Origin: Bordetella parapertussis
Lineage (GTDB): Bacteria; Cyanobacteriota; Cyanobacteriia; PCC-6307; Cyanobiaceae
DNA length: 13,925 nucleotides
NCBI GenBank assembly: GCA_943324725.2
Contig: CALPMR020000045.1
Location: forward strand, 1 to 13,925
Reading direction: 5' to 3'
The translations under genes were made by a program, and so were the position numbers. The notes beneath the pieces are model-generated. The model was not told the origin of the DNA and did no database searches. It saw only the letters and a list, made by a program, of their open reading frames with translations. Of this stretch, positions 1 through 5,803 are shown piece after piece (position 1 is the first letter of the stretch; every line of letters begins with the position of its first letter).

Positions 1-282
1 AGCCAGGGCGATCGCCACCTGATCGCCCTGCAGTTCGATCACGCCGTCCTTGAGGGTGCCGCCGGTGCCGGCTGTGGCCTTGAGCGCCTTGAGCAGGGCC
101 TTGGCCTCGGCCTCGGCGATCTCGAGGCCGGTGATGGCGGTCACCAGCTTGCCGCCCTTGCCGGCCTTGCTGCGCTGCACTCGCACCCGCTGCTGGGCCC
201 TGGTGGACTCGGCCCGCGCCGGGGTGCCGCGCTGCAGACTCTCCGGCCGGCCGAATTCCTGCCAGCCGCCCTTGTTGGCCAT
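1..282 (-). CDS. SUI1/eIF1-like translation initiation factor (YciH family), 3' end beyond window
   Basis: The reading frame starts with ATG at 282-280 and runs off the left edge after 94 codons without a stop. The N-terminus (MANKGGWQEFGRP) is followed by a basic segment (RVRVQRSKAGKGGK), then a GLE-IAEAEAKALLKALK stretch, a Gly/Thr-rich GTGGTLKDG loop and the IELQGDQ strand. That order is the SUI1/eIF1 fold; bacterial members (YciH) bind the small ribosomal subunit and affect initiation fidelity. Family members usually end 10-20 residues after the last visible codon, so only a short C-terminal tail should be missing. The start is supported by a GGAGG site 9 nt upstream. It lies 121 bp downstream of, and on the same strand as, the PIG-V-like gene. 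Family assignment is firm; the cellular role in cyanobacteria is inferred. Confidence 0.88.
   Translation of the reverse strand, partial: MANKGGWQEFGRPESLQRGTPARAESTRAQQRVRVQRSKAGKGGKLVTAITGLEIAEAEAKALLKALKATAGTGGTLKDGVIELQGDQVAIALA
8..15. repeat. HIP1 octamer GCGATCGC
   Basis: Palindromic cyanobacterial HIP1 element within the SUI1-like gene, in the extended form GGCGATCGCC (7-16). Confidence 0.7.
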
Positions 283-291
283 GGCGTTCGT

Positions 292-296
292 CCTCC
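292..296 (-). promoter_or_regulatory. Shine-Dalgarno site of the SUI1-like gene
   Basis: On the minus strand the sequence GGAGG sits 9 nt before the ATG at 282-280. It is one of the few strong ribosome binding sites in the window and fixes the start of the SUI1-like gene. Confidence 0.7.
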
Positions 297-403
297 CCTG
301 CTGCAGATGGCTCGCGCCGCCATCTTGGGTGGGCGGCCGCCAGGGCGCTGCCGGGATCGCGCCGCCCCAGCGCGTCGCAGCAGCGCTGCCACCGGCTGTG
401 AGC

Positions 404-1684
404 TCAGCCGATCCACAATCCGTTGGCGAAGCGCAGCGCATAGAGCAGCAGCAGCAGGCTGCCGAAGCCGAGCAGAAAGCGCCGCCAGCCGGGATGGGCG
501 TCGAACCAGGCGCCGTACAGCATCAGCAGCGGCGCCGTGGCGAAGATGTGGCGCTCGAGGCTGATCGTGTTCTGCTTGAGCAGATAGAGCAGCAGGCTGG
601 CGGCGCCGAACACCCAGAGCTCCAGCGGCAGGCGCCGGTAGCCCCAGATGGCCAGCAGCACGGCCCCGAGCACTACCAGCAGGTTGAGACCGGGCATGCC
701 GGCCAGCAGCCAGTAGGCGAGGAGCACCACCAGCGACAGCACGAAGCTGGTCCCTGGCCGCCGTTGGCGCAGCCTGAAGGCCCCAAGCCCCAGCAGCAGC
801 GTGGCTGTGATCAGGATCGGGTGGCTGCGATCGACCAGGGCTCCGGCCTTGGTGTTGGCCAGGCCGAGAAACACCTGGGACAGCAATTTGCGCCAGGAGG
901 GCAGCCCGGAGAGATTGAGGCCCGGCTGCACATGCCAGGCCTGCTGGGCATGGACAAAGGCGAGCGGATCACCGCTGCGCTGCAGGTCGATCAGGGCGAC
1001 GATGCCCACGCCAGCCAGGGCCAGCAGGGCCACCACCAGGCCGGCGGCGAGGCGGTGGCGGCGGCCATAGGCCACCAGGATGGCTGGGGCGATCACTAGA
1101 CCGGTGGGGCGGGTCGCGGCGCTGAGGGCGCCGAAGATGGCGATGCGAGAGTCGTTCAATCGCGGCCGCAGCAAGGCCAGCAACGCCTGGCAGGTGAACA
1201 GCAGATAGAACGATTCCGTATAGGGAATCGCGCAGAAGATGCTCATCGGGTTGAAGCAGCTCAGCAGCACCACCGTTCTGGCGATGGCGCTGCCCTGGCA
1301 GTGGCGACTGAGCCGATGCAGCAGCACCAGGGCGAGCAGAAAGGCGCCGTTGCTGAACACGAGCGCCACGGCCAGGGGCGGCAGGTGCAGCAGGCTGGAC
1401 GTCAGCCGGATCAGATAGGGAAAGACGGGGAAGAAGGCGAAGTTGTCACCGGCGTAGCCCTGCTGCACGATCTGCAGGTAATGGGCGGCATCCCATTGGC
1501 CCAGCCGGGAGGCCAGGGCGCCGGGAGGCTGCCGCTGCGTGGCGAGCATCAGCGGCCCGAAGAACAGCAGGCGGCTGAGCAGCCAGCTCCAGAACACCAG
1601 GGCTGGCAGCCTGGCGTCCTCGGCTTGGATCGCGGTGCTGGCCCCGGCGTGGGCAAGGTTGCTGCTGGGCTCGGTGGATGACAT
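404..1684 (-). CDS. PIG-V-like integral membrane glycosyltransferase (putative mannosyltransferase)
   Basis: A 426-residue multi-pass membrane protein. After a roughly 28-residue polar N-terminus come many hydrophobic helices, with the family landmarks in order: WDAAHYLQIVQQGY at 64-77 (WDxxxY loop motif, with the acidic residue expected for a GT-C enzyme), FFPVFPYLIR at 84-93, PYTESFYLLF at about 154-163, ATRPTGL at 190-196, GDPLAFV at 238-244 and ERHIFATAPLL near 377-387. These match the PIG-V/GPI-mannosyltransferase-II-like family, whose bacterial members are thought to move sugars from lipid-linked donors on the outer face of the membrane. Donor and acceptor cannot be read from sequence. 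The frame is open 53 codons further upstream, but that would run into trpB, so ATG at 1684-1682 is chosen; no Shine-Dalgarno site precedes it. It is divergent from trpB across 85 bp. Confidence 0.8.
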   Translation of the reverse strand: MSSTEPSSNLAHAGASTAIQAEDARLPALVFWSWLLSRLLFFGPLMLATQRQPPGALASRLGQWDAAHYLQIVQQGYAGDNFAFFPVFPYLIRLTSSLLHLPPLAVALVFSNGAFLLALVLLHRLSRHCQGSAIARTVVLLSCFNPMSIFCAIPYTESFYLLFTCQALLALLRPRLNDSRIAIFGALSAATRPTGLVIAPAILVAYGRRHRLAAGLVVALLALAGVGIVALIDLQRSGDPLAFVHAQQAWHVQPGLNLSGLPSWRKLLSQVFLGLANTKAGALVDRSHPILITATLLLGLGAFRLRQRRPGTSFVLSLVVLLAYWLLAGMPGLNLLVVLGAVLLAIWGYRRLPLELWVFGAASLLLYLLKQNTISLERHIFATAPLLMLYGAWFDAHPGWRRFLLGFGSLLLLLYALRFANGLWIG

Positions 1685-1769
1685 CGGCGGCCGGCTGGGC
1701 GTTGAGGGTGTGGCTCCTGGCCGGCCGACGCAGTCTCTACGCTGACAATCCGTCTTTCGAGCGCCGCCG

Positions 1770-3038
1770 GTGACCAGCACCATCCCGCCGATGCCCGCCG
1801 TCCATCCTGACGCTGCGGCGCTGCAACCCTCCGTCCGGCCCAATGCCCTCGGCCGCTTCGGGCCCTACGGCGGCCAGTACGTGCCGGAAACGCTGATGCC
1901 GGCCCTGGCGGAACTGGAGACGGCGGCGGCCGCGGCCTGGCGCGATCCGGCCTTCACCGAACGGCTGAACCATCTGCTGCGCGACTACGTCGGCCGGCCC
2001 AGCCCCCTGTACGAGGCGGAGCGGCTCAGCGAGCACTACCGCCGCCCGGAAGGCGGCCCGCGCATCTGGCTGAAGCGCGAGGACCTCAACCACACCGGCG
2101 CCCACAAGATCAACAACGCCCTCGGCCAGGCGCTGCTGGCCCTGCGCATGGGCAAGCAGCGGATCATCGCCGAAACCGGCGCCGGCCAGCACGGTGTCGC
2201 CACGGCCACGGTCTGCGCCCGCTTCGGCCTGGAGTGCGTCATCTACATGGGCGCCGAAGACATGCGCCGTCAGTCCCTGAATGTGTTCCGCATGCGCCTG
2301 CTCGGCGCCACGGTTCAGCCCGTCACCGCCGGCACCGCCACCCTCAAGGACGCCACCAGTGAGGCGATCCGCGACTGGGTCACCAATGTCGAGAGCACCC
2401 ACTACATCCTCGGTTCGGTGGCCGGCCCCCACCCCTATCCGATGCTGGTGCGCGATTTCCACGCCGTGATTGGAGTGGAGGCGAAACAGCAGTGCCAGCA
2501 GGCCTTCGGCCGCTTGCCTGATGTGCTGGTGGCCTGCGTCGGTGGCGGCTCCAATGCCATGGGCCTGTTCCATCCCTTTGTCGAGGATGTCTCCGTGCGC
2601 CTGATCGGCGTCGAGGCGGCCGGCGATGGCGTCGCCACCGGCCGCCACGCGGCCACGATCACCGAAGGCCGAGTGGGGGTGCTGCATGGCGCCATGAGCC
2701 TGCTGCTGCAGGACAGCGAGGGCCAGGTGCAGGAGGCCCATTCGATCAGCGCCGGTCTCGACTATCCGGGCGTCGGCCCGGAGCACAGCTATCTCAAGGG
2801 CATCGGCCGGGCTGAATACGCCGCCGTCACCGACGATGAAGCGCTGGAGGCCCTGCAACTTCTCTGCCGACTCGAAGGCATCATCCCGGCCCTGGAAACC
2901 GCCCATGCCTTCGCCTGGCTGGAGCAGCTCTGCCCCACCCTCGCCCCCGGCACCGAGGTGGTGCTCAACCTCTCCGGCCGCGGCGACAAGGATGTCAACA
3001 CCATGGTCGAGCGGCTGGGGGACCGGCTGGGGGGGTGA
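1770..3038 (+). CDS. trpB: tryptophan synthase beta chain
   Basis: TrpB condenses indole with L-serine to give L-tryptophan, using pyridoxal phosphate, in the cytoplasmic alpha2-beta2 complex. The 422-residue product has all the family signatures: [15 protein letters not shown] at 28-42, NHTGAHKIN with the PLP Schiff-base lysine at 113, the catalytic glutamate in ETGAGQHG at 135, the phosphate-binding loop GGGSNA at 258-263, and LSGRGDKD with the pyridine-N serine at 402. Length is normal for the cyanobacterial enzyme. The start used is GTG at 1770, giving an MTSTIPP N-terminus; ATG at 1791 is an in-frame alternative that loses only seven non-conserved residues. No trpA or other trp gene is adjacent, the usual dispersed arrangement in cyanobacteria. 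It converges with the Anbu-type gene. Confidence 0.97.
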   Translation: MTSTIPPMPAVHPDAAALQPSVRPNALGRFGPYGGQYVPETLMPALAELETAAAAAWRDPAFTERLNHLLRDYVGRPSPLYEAERLSEHYRRPEGGPRIWLKREDLNHTGAHKINNALGQALLALRMGKQRIIAETGAGQHGVATATVCARFGLECVIYMGAEDMRRQSLNVFRMRLLGATVQPVTAGTATLKDATSEAIRDWVTNVESTHYILGSVAGPHPYPMLVRDFHAVIGVEAKQQCQQAFGRLPDVLVACVGGGSNAMGLFHPFVEDVSVRLIGVEAAGDGVATGRHAATITEGRVGVLHGAMSLLLQDSEGQVQEAHSISAGLDYPGVGPEHSYLKGIGRAEYAAVTDDEALEALQLLCRLEGIIPALETAHAFAWLEQLCPTLAPGTEVVLNLSGRGDKDVNTMVERLGDRLGG

Positions 3039-3068
3039 CGCCCTGGGCGGTTGAACCTTCGCTGGCAG

Positions 3069-3097
3069 GGATGGGGCCGGCTTTGGCGGCTCCGTCC
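3069..3097 (+). terminator. possible 3' hairpin of trpB
   Basis: A 10-bp stem, GGATGGGGCC pairing with GGCTCCGTCC around a 9-nt loop, begins 30 nt after the trpB stop. Two of the pairs are G-U wobbles that exist only in the plus-strand transcript, so it fits a trpB mRNA end rather than the convergent gene. No run of T follows, so it is not a classical intrinsic terminator and may serve RNA stability or termination of another kind. Confidence 0.35.
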
Positions 3098-3155
3098 ACT
3101 GCTGGCCTTGGCTGAATGAAGGGCAGCTGTCCGGCCGATCAAGCCCCTGCCTGAA

Positions 3156-3998
3156 CTAAAGCGGATCCTGCTCCCAGGCGAAGCGCGGCAACCGCTGCAG
3201 GCCTTCCTGCATCGTGCGGGTCCACACCTCCATCGAGCGGTTCACTTCGTCGCAATCCTTTTCCAGCTTCACCCGGCGTGACACCCGCAGTTCATTGGCG
3301 GGCACCAGGGCGATTTCAAACGGTGGCCCCACCGTGAGATTGGCGCGGCGGGTGATGATCTGCGACACCAGGCAAAGGCGGGCGGCATCCTCGAGGGAAA
3401 GGCGGCTGTGGCCGATGTAATCGAGCGGTGGCTTGCCGTATTTGCTCTCGCCGATCTGTAGAAACGGGGTTTCAGCGGTGGCCATCACCGCATTGCCCTG
3501 GGGATAGATCAGATAGAGGCCATGCTTTTCGCCGGCGATCTGGCCGCCAAGAATGAAGCTGGCCTCGCCGGTGGCGCCCGCCTCCCGCAGGGAGGTGCTG
3601 AACTGCCGCTGCACGTCCACGCTCAACTTGCCGATGTAGTCGGCGGCCTCGAACAGATAGCGGGCGGTCAGCAGCGTCGGCGCGGCGCCGGCTGCACGCG
3701 GAGCGGCGCCTCCGGGTGAGCCGCCTGAGGGGCAGGCTGGGCCGTCGGCCGCCGGCTTCAGGTCCGCCTGTTCCGTCGCCGCCTCATGGTGCCGGTCGAT
3801 GTCGCGGCGGATGCGGTTGAGCACGGCCTGGGTGGTGCCCAGATTGCCGGCCGCCATGATCACGAACAGCCGATCCTCCGCCGGCTGGAACACGTGCAGC
3901 TTGCTGTAGCTGGAGATGTAGTCCACTCCGGCATTGGTGCGGGAGTCGGAGGCGAAGACGAGGCCCTTCTCAAGCAGGAAGGCGACGCAGTAAGTCAT
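3156..3998 (-). CDS. Anbu-type proteasome-like peptidase (COG3484)
   Basis: A 280-residue protein beginning MTYCVAFLLEKGLVFASDSR. Removing Met exposes Thr2 as the N-terminal nucleophile of an Ntn hydrolase; Asp18 (FASDSR) and Lys33 (SSYSKLHVF) fall where proteasome beta subunits have their catalytic Asp and Lys. Later segments (LFVIMAAGNLGTTQ at 44-57, SFILGGQIAGEKHGLYLIYP at 147-166, PFLQIGESKYGKP at 178-190) match the bacterial 'ancestral beta subunit' (Anbu), a self-assembling cytoplasmic relative of the 20S proteasome whose substrates are unsettled. Members are usually about 240-250 residues. The extra length is a Pro/Gly/Ala/Asp-rich insert at about 75-108, between the helix after strand block one and the TARYLFEAADYIGKLSVDVQ helix. 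The gene lies 21 bp downstream of hrcA on the same strand, probably cotranscribed. The ATP-grasp, alpha-E and transglutaminase-like genes that often accompany Anbu are not in this window. Confidence 0.88.
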   Translation of the reverse strand: MTYCVAFLLEKGLVFASDSRTNAGVDYISSYSKLHVFQPAEDRLFVIMAAGNLGTTQAVLNRIRRDIDRHHEAATEQADLKPAADGPACPSGGSPGGAAPRAAGAAPTLLTARYLFEAADYIGKLSVDVQRQFSTSLREAGATGEASFILGGQIAGEKHGLYLIYPQGNAVMATAETPFLQIGESKYGKPPLDYIGHSRLSLEDAARLCLVSQIITRRANLTVGPPFEIALVPANELRVSRRVKLEKDCDEVNRSMEVWTRTMQEGLQRLPRFAWEQDPL

Positions 3999-4019
3999 AT
4001 CGGAACTCTGGCGCCTCGT

Positions 4020-5024
4020 TCAGTTCAGGAGTTGCTGCAGGATCGTCGCCACGGAGCGCACAGCGGCGCGGGCCGTGGCATAGGCCATCCGCATCGGTCC
4101 CACCAGGGCCACATGGCCGCAGGATCCATCGGCGGTGGCATAGGCAGCCTGCACCACCGAACAGGCCTCCAGGGCCTGGTGGGGGTGTTCGCGGCCGATC
4201 CAGATGGCATCGGCGGGTGCGGCCGGGTTCAGCGAAGGGCCGAGCACCTGGTCGGGCTGGTGTTCGACCAGCTGCACCAGCGGTAGCAGGCTGGAGGTGC
4301 GACTGAACTCCGGCTGGCCCAGCAGCCCGCCCAGGCCGGCCGCCACCACCCCGTCGAGCTCGGCGGAGCGCAGCCGTTCGTGATGGTCGAGGGCCTGGCG
4401 CAGCACATCGCCACTGCGGCGCAGCTCCTCAGGCAGCCGCTCCCAGCAGATCTCGCCGCTCTGTTGGCGCAGGCGATCGTTGGTCCAGCGCTCCAGGATC
4501 GGCAGCTCCCGCTCGGCGCCGCTGGGCAGCCGCAGATTGAGGCTGGTGGTGAGTGCCGAGCCCTGCACCAGGAACACCAGCAGCCGGTCACTGCTGGCCA
4601 CCAGCCGGATCGCCTGGAGTTGGGGTTTGCGGCGCTGGGGGCGGGTGATCAGGCTGAGCAGGCCGGTCAGATCGGCGAGGCGGCGGGCCAGATGCAGCAG
4701 CAGATCGTCCAGGGCAGCCCACTGCAGGCTCACCCCCGCCAGCTCCCGCTCCAGCTGGCGGGCGGCCGAGCCGGGTTCGGGCAGCAGCTGATCCACGTAG
4801 ATCCGATAGCCCTGCTGGCTGGGGATGCGGCCGGCGGAGGTGTGGGGCTGGGTGAGCAGGCCGCGCAGTTCCAGGGCCCCCATGGCCGAGCGCACCGTGG
4901 CGGGGCTGGCCGGCAGGCCGAAGCGCCGCACCAGGGTGTGGCTGCCCACCGGCTCCACCGTGTCGACGTAGTGCCTCACCGTGGCCCTGAGCACATCCTG
5001 TTGCCGGCGCGGCAGGGTTTCCAA
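4020..5024 (-). CDS. hrcA: heat-inducible transcription repressor HrcA
   Basis: HrcA represses chaperone genes (groESL, in some species dnaK) by binding the CIRCE inverted repeat; its folding depends on GroEL. The 334-residue product opens with the winged-helix region typical of the family: LPRRQQDVLRATVRHYVDT (4-22), EPVGSHTLVRRF (24-35), SPATVRSAMGALELRGLL (40-57) and HTSAGRIPSQQGYRIYVD (61-78). The rest is the GAF-like and dimerization part, with the C-terminal GPMRMAYATARAAVRSV segment expected for HrcA. Length is normal. The start must be TTG at 5024-5022: no ATG or GTG lies in frame upstream, and the next downstream GTG would remove helix one. No complete CIRCE is present upstream. The Anbu-type peptidase gene follows after 21 bp. 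Confidence 0.93.
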   Translation of the reverse strand: METLPRRQQDVLRATVRHYVDTVEPVGSHTLVRRFGLPASPATVRSAMGALELRGLLTQPHTSAGRIPSQQGYRIYVDQLLPEPGSAARQLERELAGVSLQWAALDDLLLHLARRLADLTGLLSLITRPQRRKPQLQAIRLVASSDRLLVFLVQGSALTTSLNLRLPSGAERELPILERWTNDRLRQQSGEICWERLPEELRRSGDVLRQALDHHERLRSAELDGVVAAGLGGLLGQPEFSRTSSLLPLVQLVEHQPDQVLGPSLNPAAPADAIWIGREHPHQALEACSVVQAAYATADGSCGHVALVGPMRMAYATARAAVRSVATILQQLLN

Positions 5025-5050
5025 CCCGATTGAAACAACGTGGTGAGTGG

Positions 5051-5056
5051 ATCGTA
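5051..5056 (-). promoter_or_regulatory. weak candidate -10 box of hrcA
   Basis: On the minus strand TACGAT (4 of 6 matches to TATAAT) lies 26 nt before the TTG start of hrcA. A perfect TTGACA sits at 5106-5101, but that is too far for standard spacing. A promoter is expected here; this particular assignment is weak. Confidence 0.2.
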
Positions 5057-5220
5057 GAGATCAGCCGGGCGGTAAGGCGTCAGCCACAGCACTCTTTCGT
5101 TGTCAAAAGGCACCAGGGGCGAGGGGGTGTGGTCGCGATCGGCGGGGGTGCCGGCAGGTGCTGGGGCTGCGATCAGCGCCGCTGCCTTGATGGGCCCTGA
5201 CGATTGGGTTGGGCGCCGGC

Positions 5221-5248
5221 GGAGGCCTCCCTGCGGGGCGGAGCCTCC
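5221..5248. other. GC-rich hairpin
   Basis: GGAGG (5221-5225) pairs with CCTCC (5244-5248), and CTCC (5227-5230) pairs with GGAG (5240-5243). Together they form a 9-bp stem with one bulged base and a 9-nt loop. It lies in the intergenic region between the rhodanese gene and hrcA. No T-run follows on either strand. Its role is unknown. Confidence 0.35.
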
Positions 5249-5348
5249 TGGGTCATCACGTCACCGTTTGCTTTGGTGGCCAGGCTTCCGGCCGTGGCTT
5301 GCCGGGCTGTGCTGGACGACCAGCTGCCTGGGTCGACCGGCTGCGGCA

Positions 5349-5365
5349 CTCAGCCTGGTGCTGAG
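5349..5365 (-). terminator. possible 3' hairpin of the rhodanese gene
   Basis: CTCAGC and GCTGAG form a perfect 6-bp stem around a 5-nt loop. Read on the minus strand it begins 18 nt after the rhodanese stop codon, the usual place for a transcript-end hairpin. There is no U-tract afterwards, so intrinsic termination is only a possibility. Confidence 0.3.
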
Positions 5366-5383
5366 CGTGGGCGGGAACGGGGC

Positions 5384-5758
5384 TCAGTAGCGGGGCACCG
5401 AGGTGTCCACGGCCACGCTCCAGGCATCGATGCCGCCCTCCAGATTCCACACCTGCTGATGGCCATGCTCCTGGATCAGCCAGCAGCCGAAATGCCAGCT
5501 GCGCACCCCGGCGTGGCAGAGCACGGCCACCGGCCGCTGGCGCTCGATCAGGGTCTCGAGCTGGCTGAGCCACTCCTGGGAGCGGCTCAGGGGCAGATGC
5601 AGCACCGGATGGCTCAGCCGGGCCAGCTCCAGCTCCTGGTCCTCGCGCACATCCACCAGCTGGATCGCCTCCCCGGCCAGCAGGCGGGCCTGCAGATCGC
5701 CGGCGCTGATCGGCAACGGTGTGGCAGAACCTTCCCCGGTTGTGCTGGTGTCGGGCAT
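5384..5758 (-). CDS. single-domain rhodanese-like sulfurtransferase
   Basis: A 124-residue protein made of one rhodanese domain: PISAGDLQARLLAG at 16-29, the LVDVREDQELE strand and helix at 34-44, HLPLSRSQEW near 54-63, the active-site loop VAVLCHAGVRS with nucleophilic Cys81, and the C-terminal WNLEGGIDAWSVAVD at 104-118. The CxxGxRS loop is the sulfur-transfer type and keeps the cysteine, so it should be catalytically competent; donor and acceptor are unknown. No signal peptide is evident, so it is probably cytoplasmic. The start is ATG at 5758-5756, with no Shine-Dalgarno site. Only 21-45 bp separate it from the divergent DUF3352-like gene, so one or both promoters must overlap coding sequence, or the transcript may be nearly leaderless. 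Confidence 0.9.
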   Translation of the reverse strand: MPDTSTTGEGSATPLPISAGDLQARLLAGEAIQLVDVREDQELELARLSHPVLHLPLSRSQEWLSQLETLIERQRPVAVLCHAGVRSWHFGCWLIQEHGHQQVWNLEGGIDAWSVAVDTSVPRY

Positions 5759-5765
5759 GGGAACC

Positions 5766-5770
5766 GGGAG
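5766..5770 (+). promoter_or_regulatory. possible Shine-Dalgarno for an upstream start of the DUF3352-like gene
   Basis: GGGAG ends 9 nt before ATG 5780, which would add eight residues (MAPSCCAC) to the DUF3352-like protein. The ATG at 5804 has no comparable site. The motif is short and could be chance in such G-rich sequence. Confidence 0.35.
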
Positions 5771-5803
5771 AGCGGCAGGATGGCCCCATCCTGCTGTGCG
5801 TGC

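Larger units (their letters stand above)
5025..5383. other. gene-free region between hrcA and the rhodanese gene
   Basis: About 360 bp with no convincing coding sequence. The open frames crossing it have no recognisable domain and no ribosome binding site. It holds the hrcA 5' region (right of 5025) and two hairpins described separately (5221-5248 and 5349-5365). Both flanking genes are on the minus strand, so it should contain the rhodanese transcript end and the hrcA promoter. A perfect TTGACA hexamer lies on the minus strand at 5106-5101, but no good -10 box stands 16-18 nt downstream of it. Confidence 0.5.

Noticed and set aside
380..389. Palindrome GCAGCGCTGC between the PIG-V-like and SUI1-like genes
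   Set aside because: A loop-less 10-bp palindrome in very GC-rich sequence. It cannot fold as a normal hairpin and is not followed by a T-run, so it is not called a terminator.
50..1099. 349-codon plus-strand frame over the SUI1-like and PIG-V-like genes
   Set aside because: Gln/Gly/Glu-rich shadow. Both minus-strand genes have family motifs and the SUI1-like gene has a strong ribosome site.
1737..2906. Long open frame (389 codons) antisense to trpB
   Set aside because: Codon-phase shadow of a GC-rich gene. The translation is rich in Gly, Ala, Arg, His and Gln with no domain, while trpB on the other strand has all catalytic residues.
5031..5050. Resemblance of the hrcA 5' region to the picocyanobacterial small RNA Yfr1 core
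   Set aside because: The CACTCACCAC stretch does not match the conserved Yfr1 core, and no flanking stem-loops are present.
5088..5094. Possible CIRCE operator upstream of hrcA
   Set aside because: Only one half (GAGTGCT on the minus strand) is present. The sequence 9 nt away does not match the other half, and the CACTC/GAGTG pair elsewhere is in the wrong order and about 40 nt apart.
5100..5390. 96-codon plus-strand frame in the spacer between hrcA and the rhodanese gene
   Set aside because: TTG start, no ribosome site, Gly/Arg/Pro/Ser-rich translation without domain; high-GC spacers produce such frames by chance.
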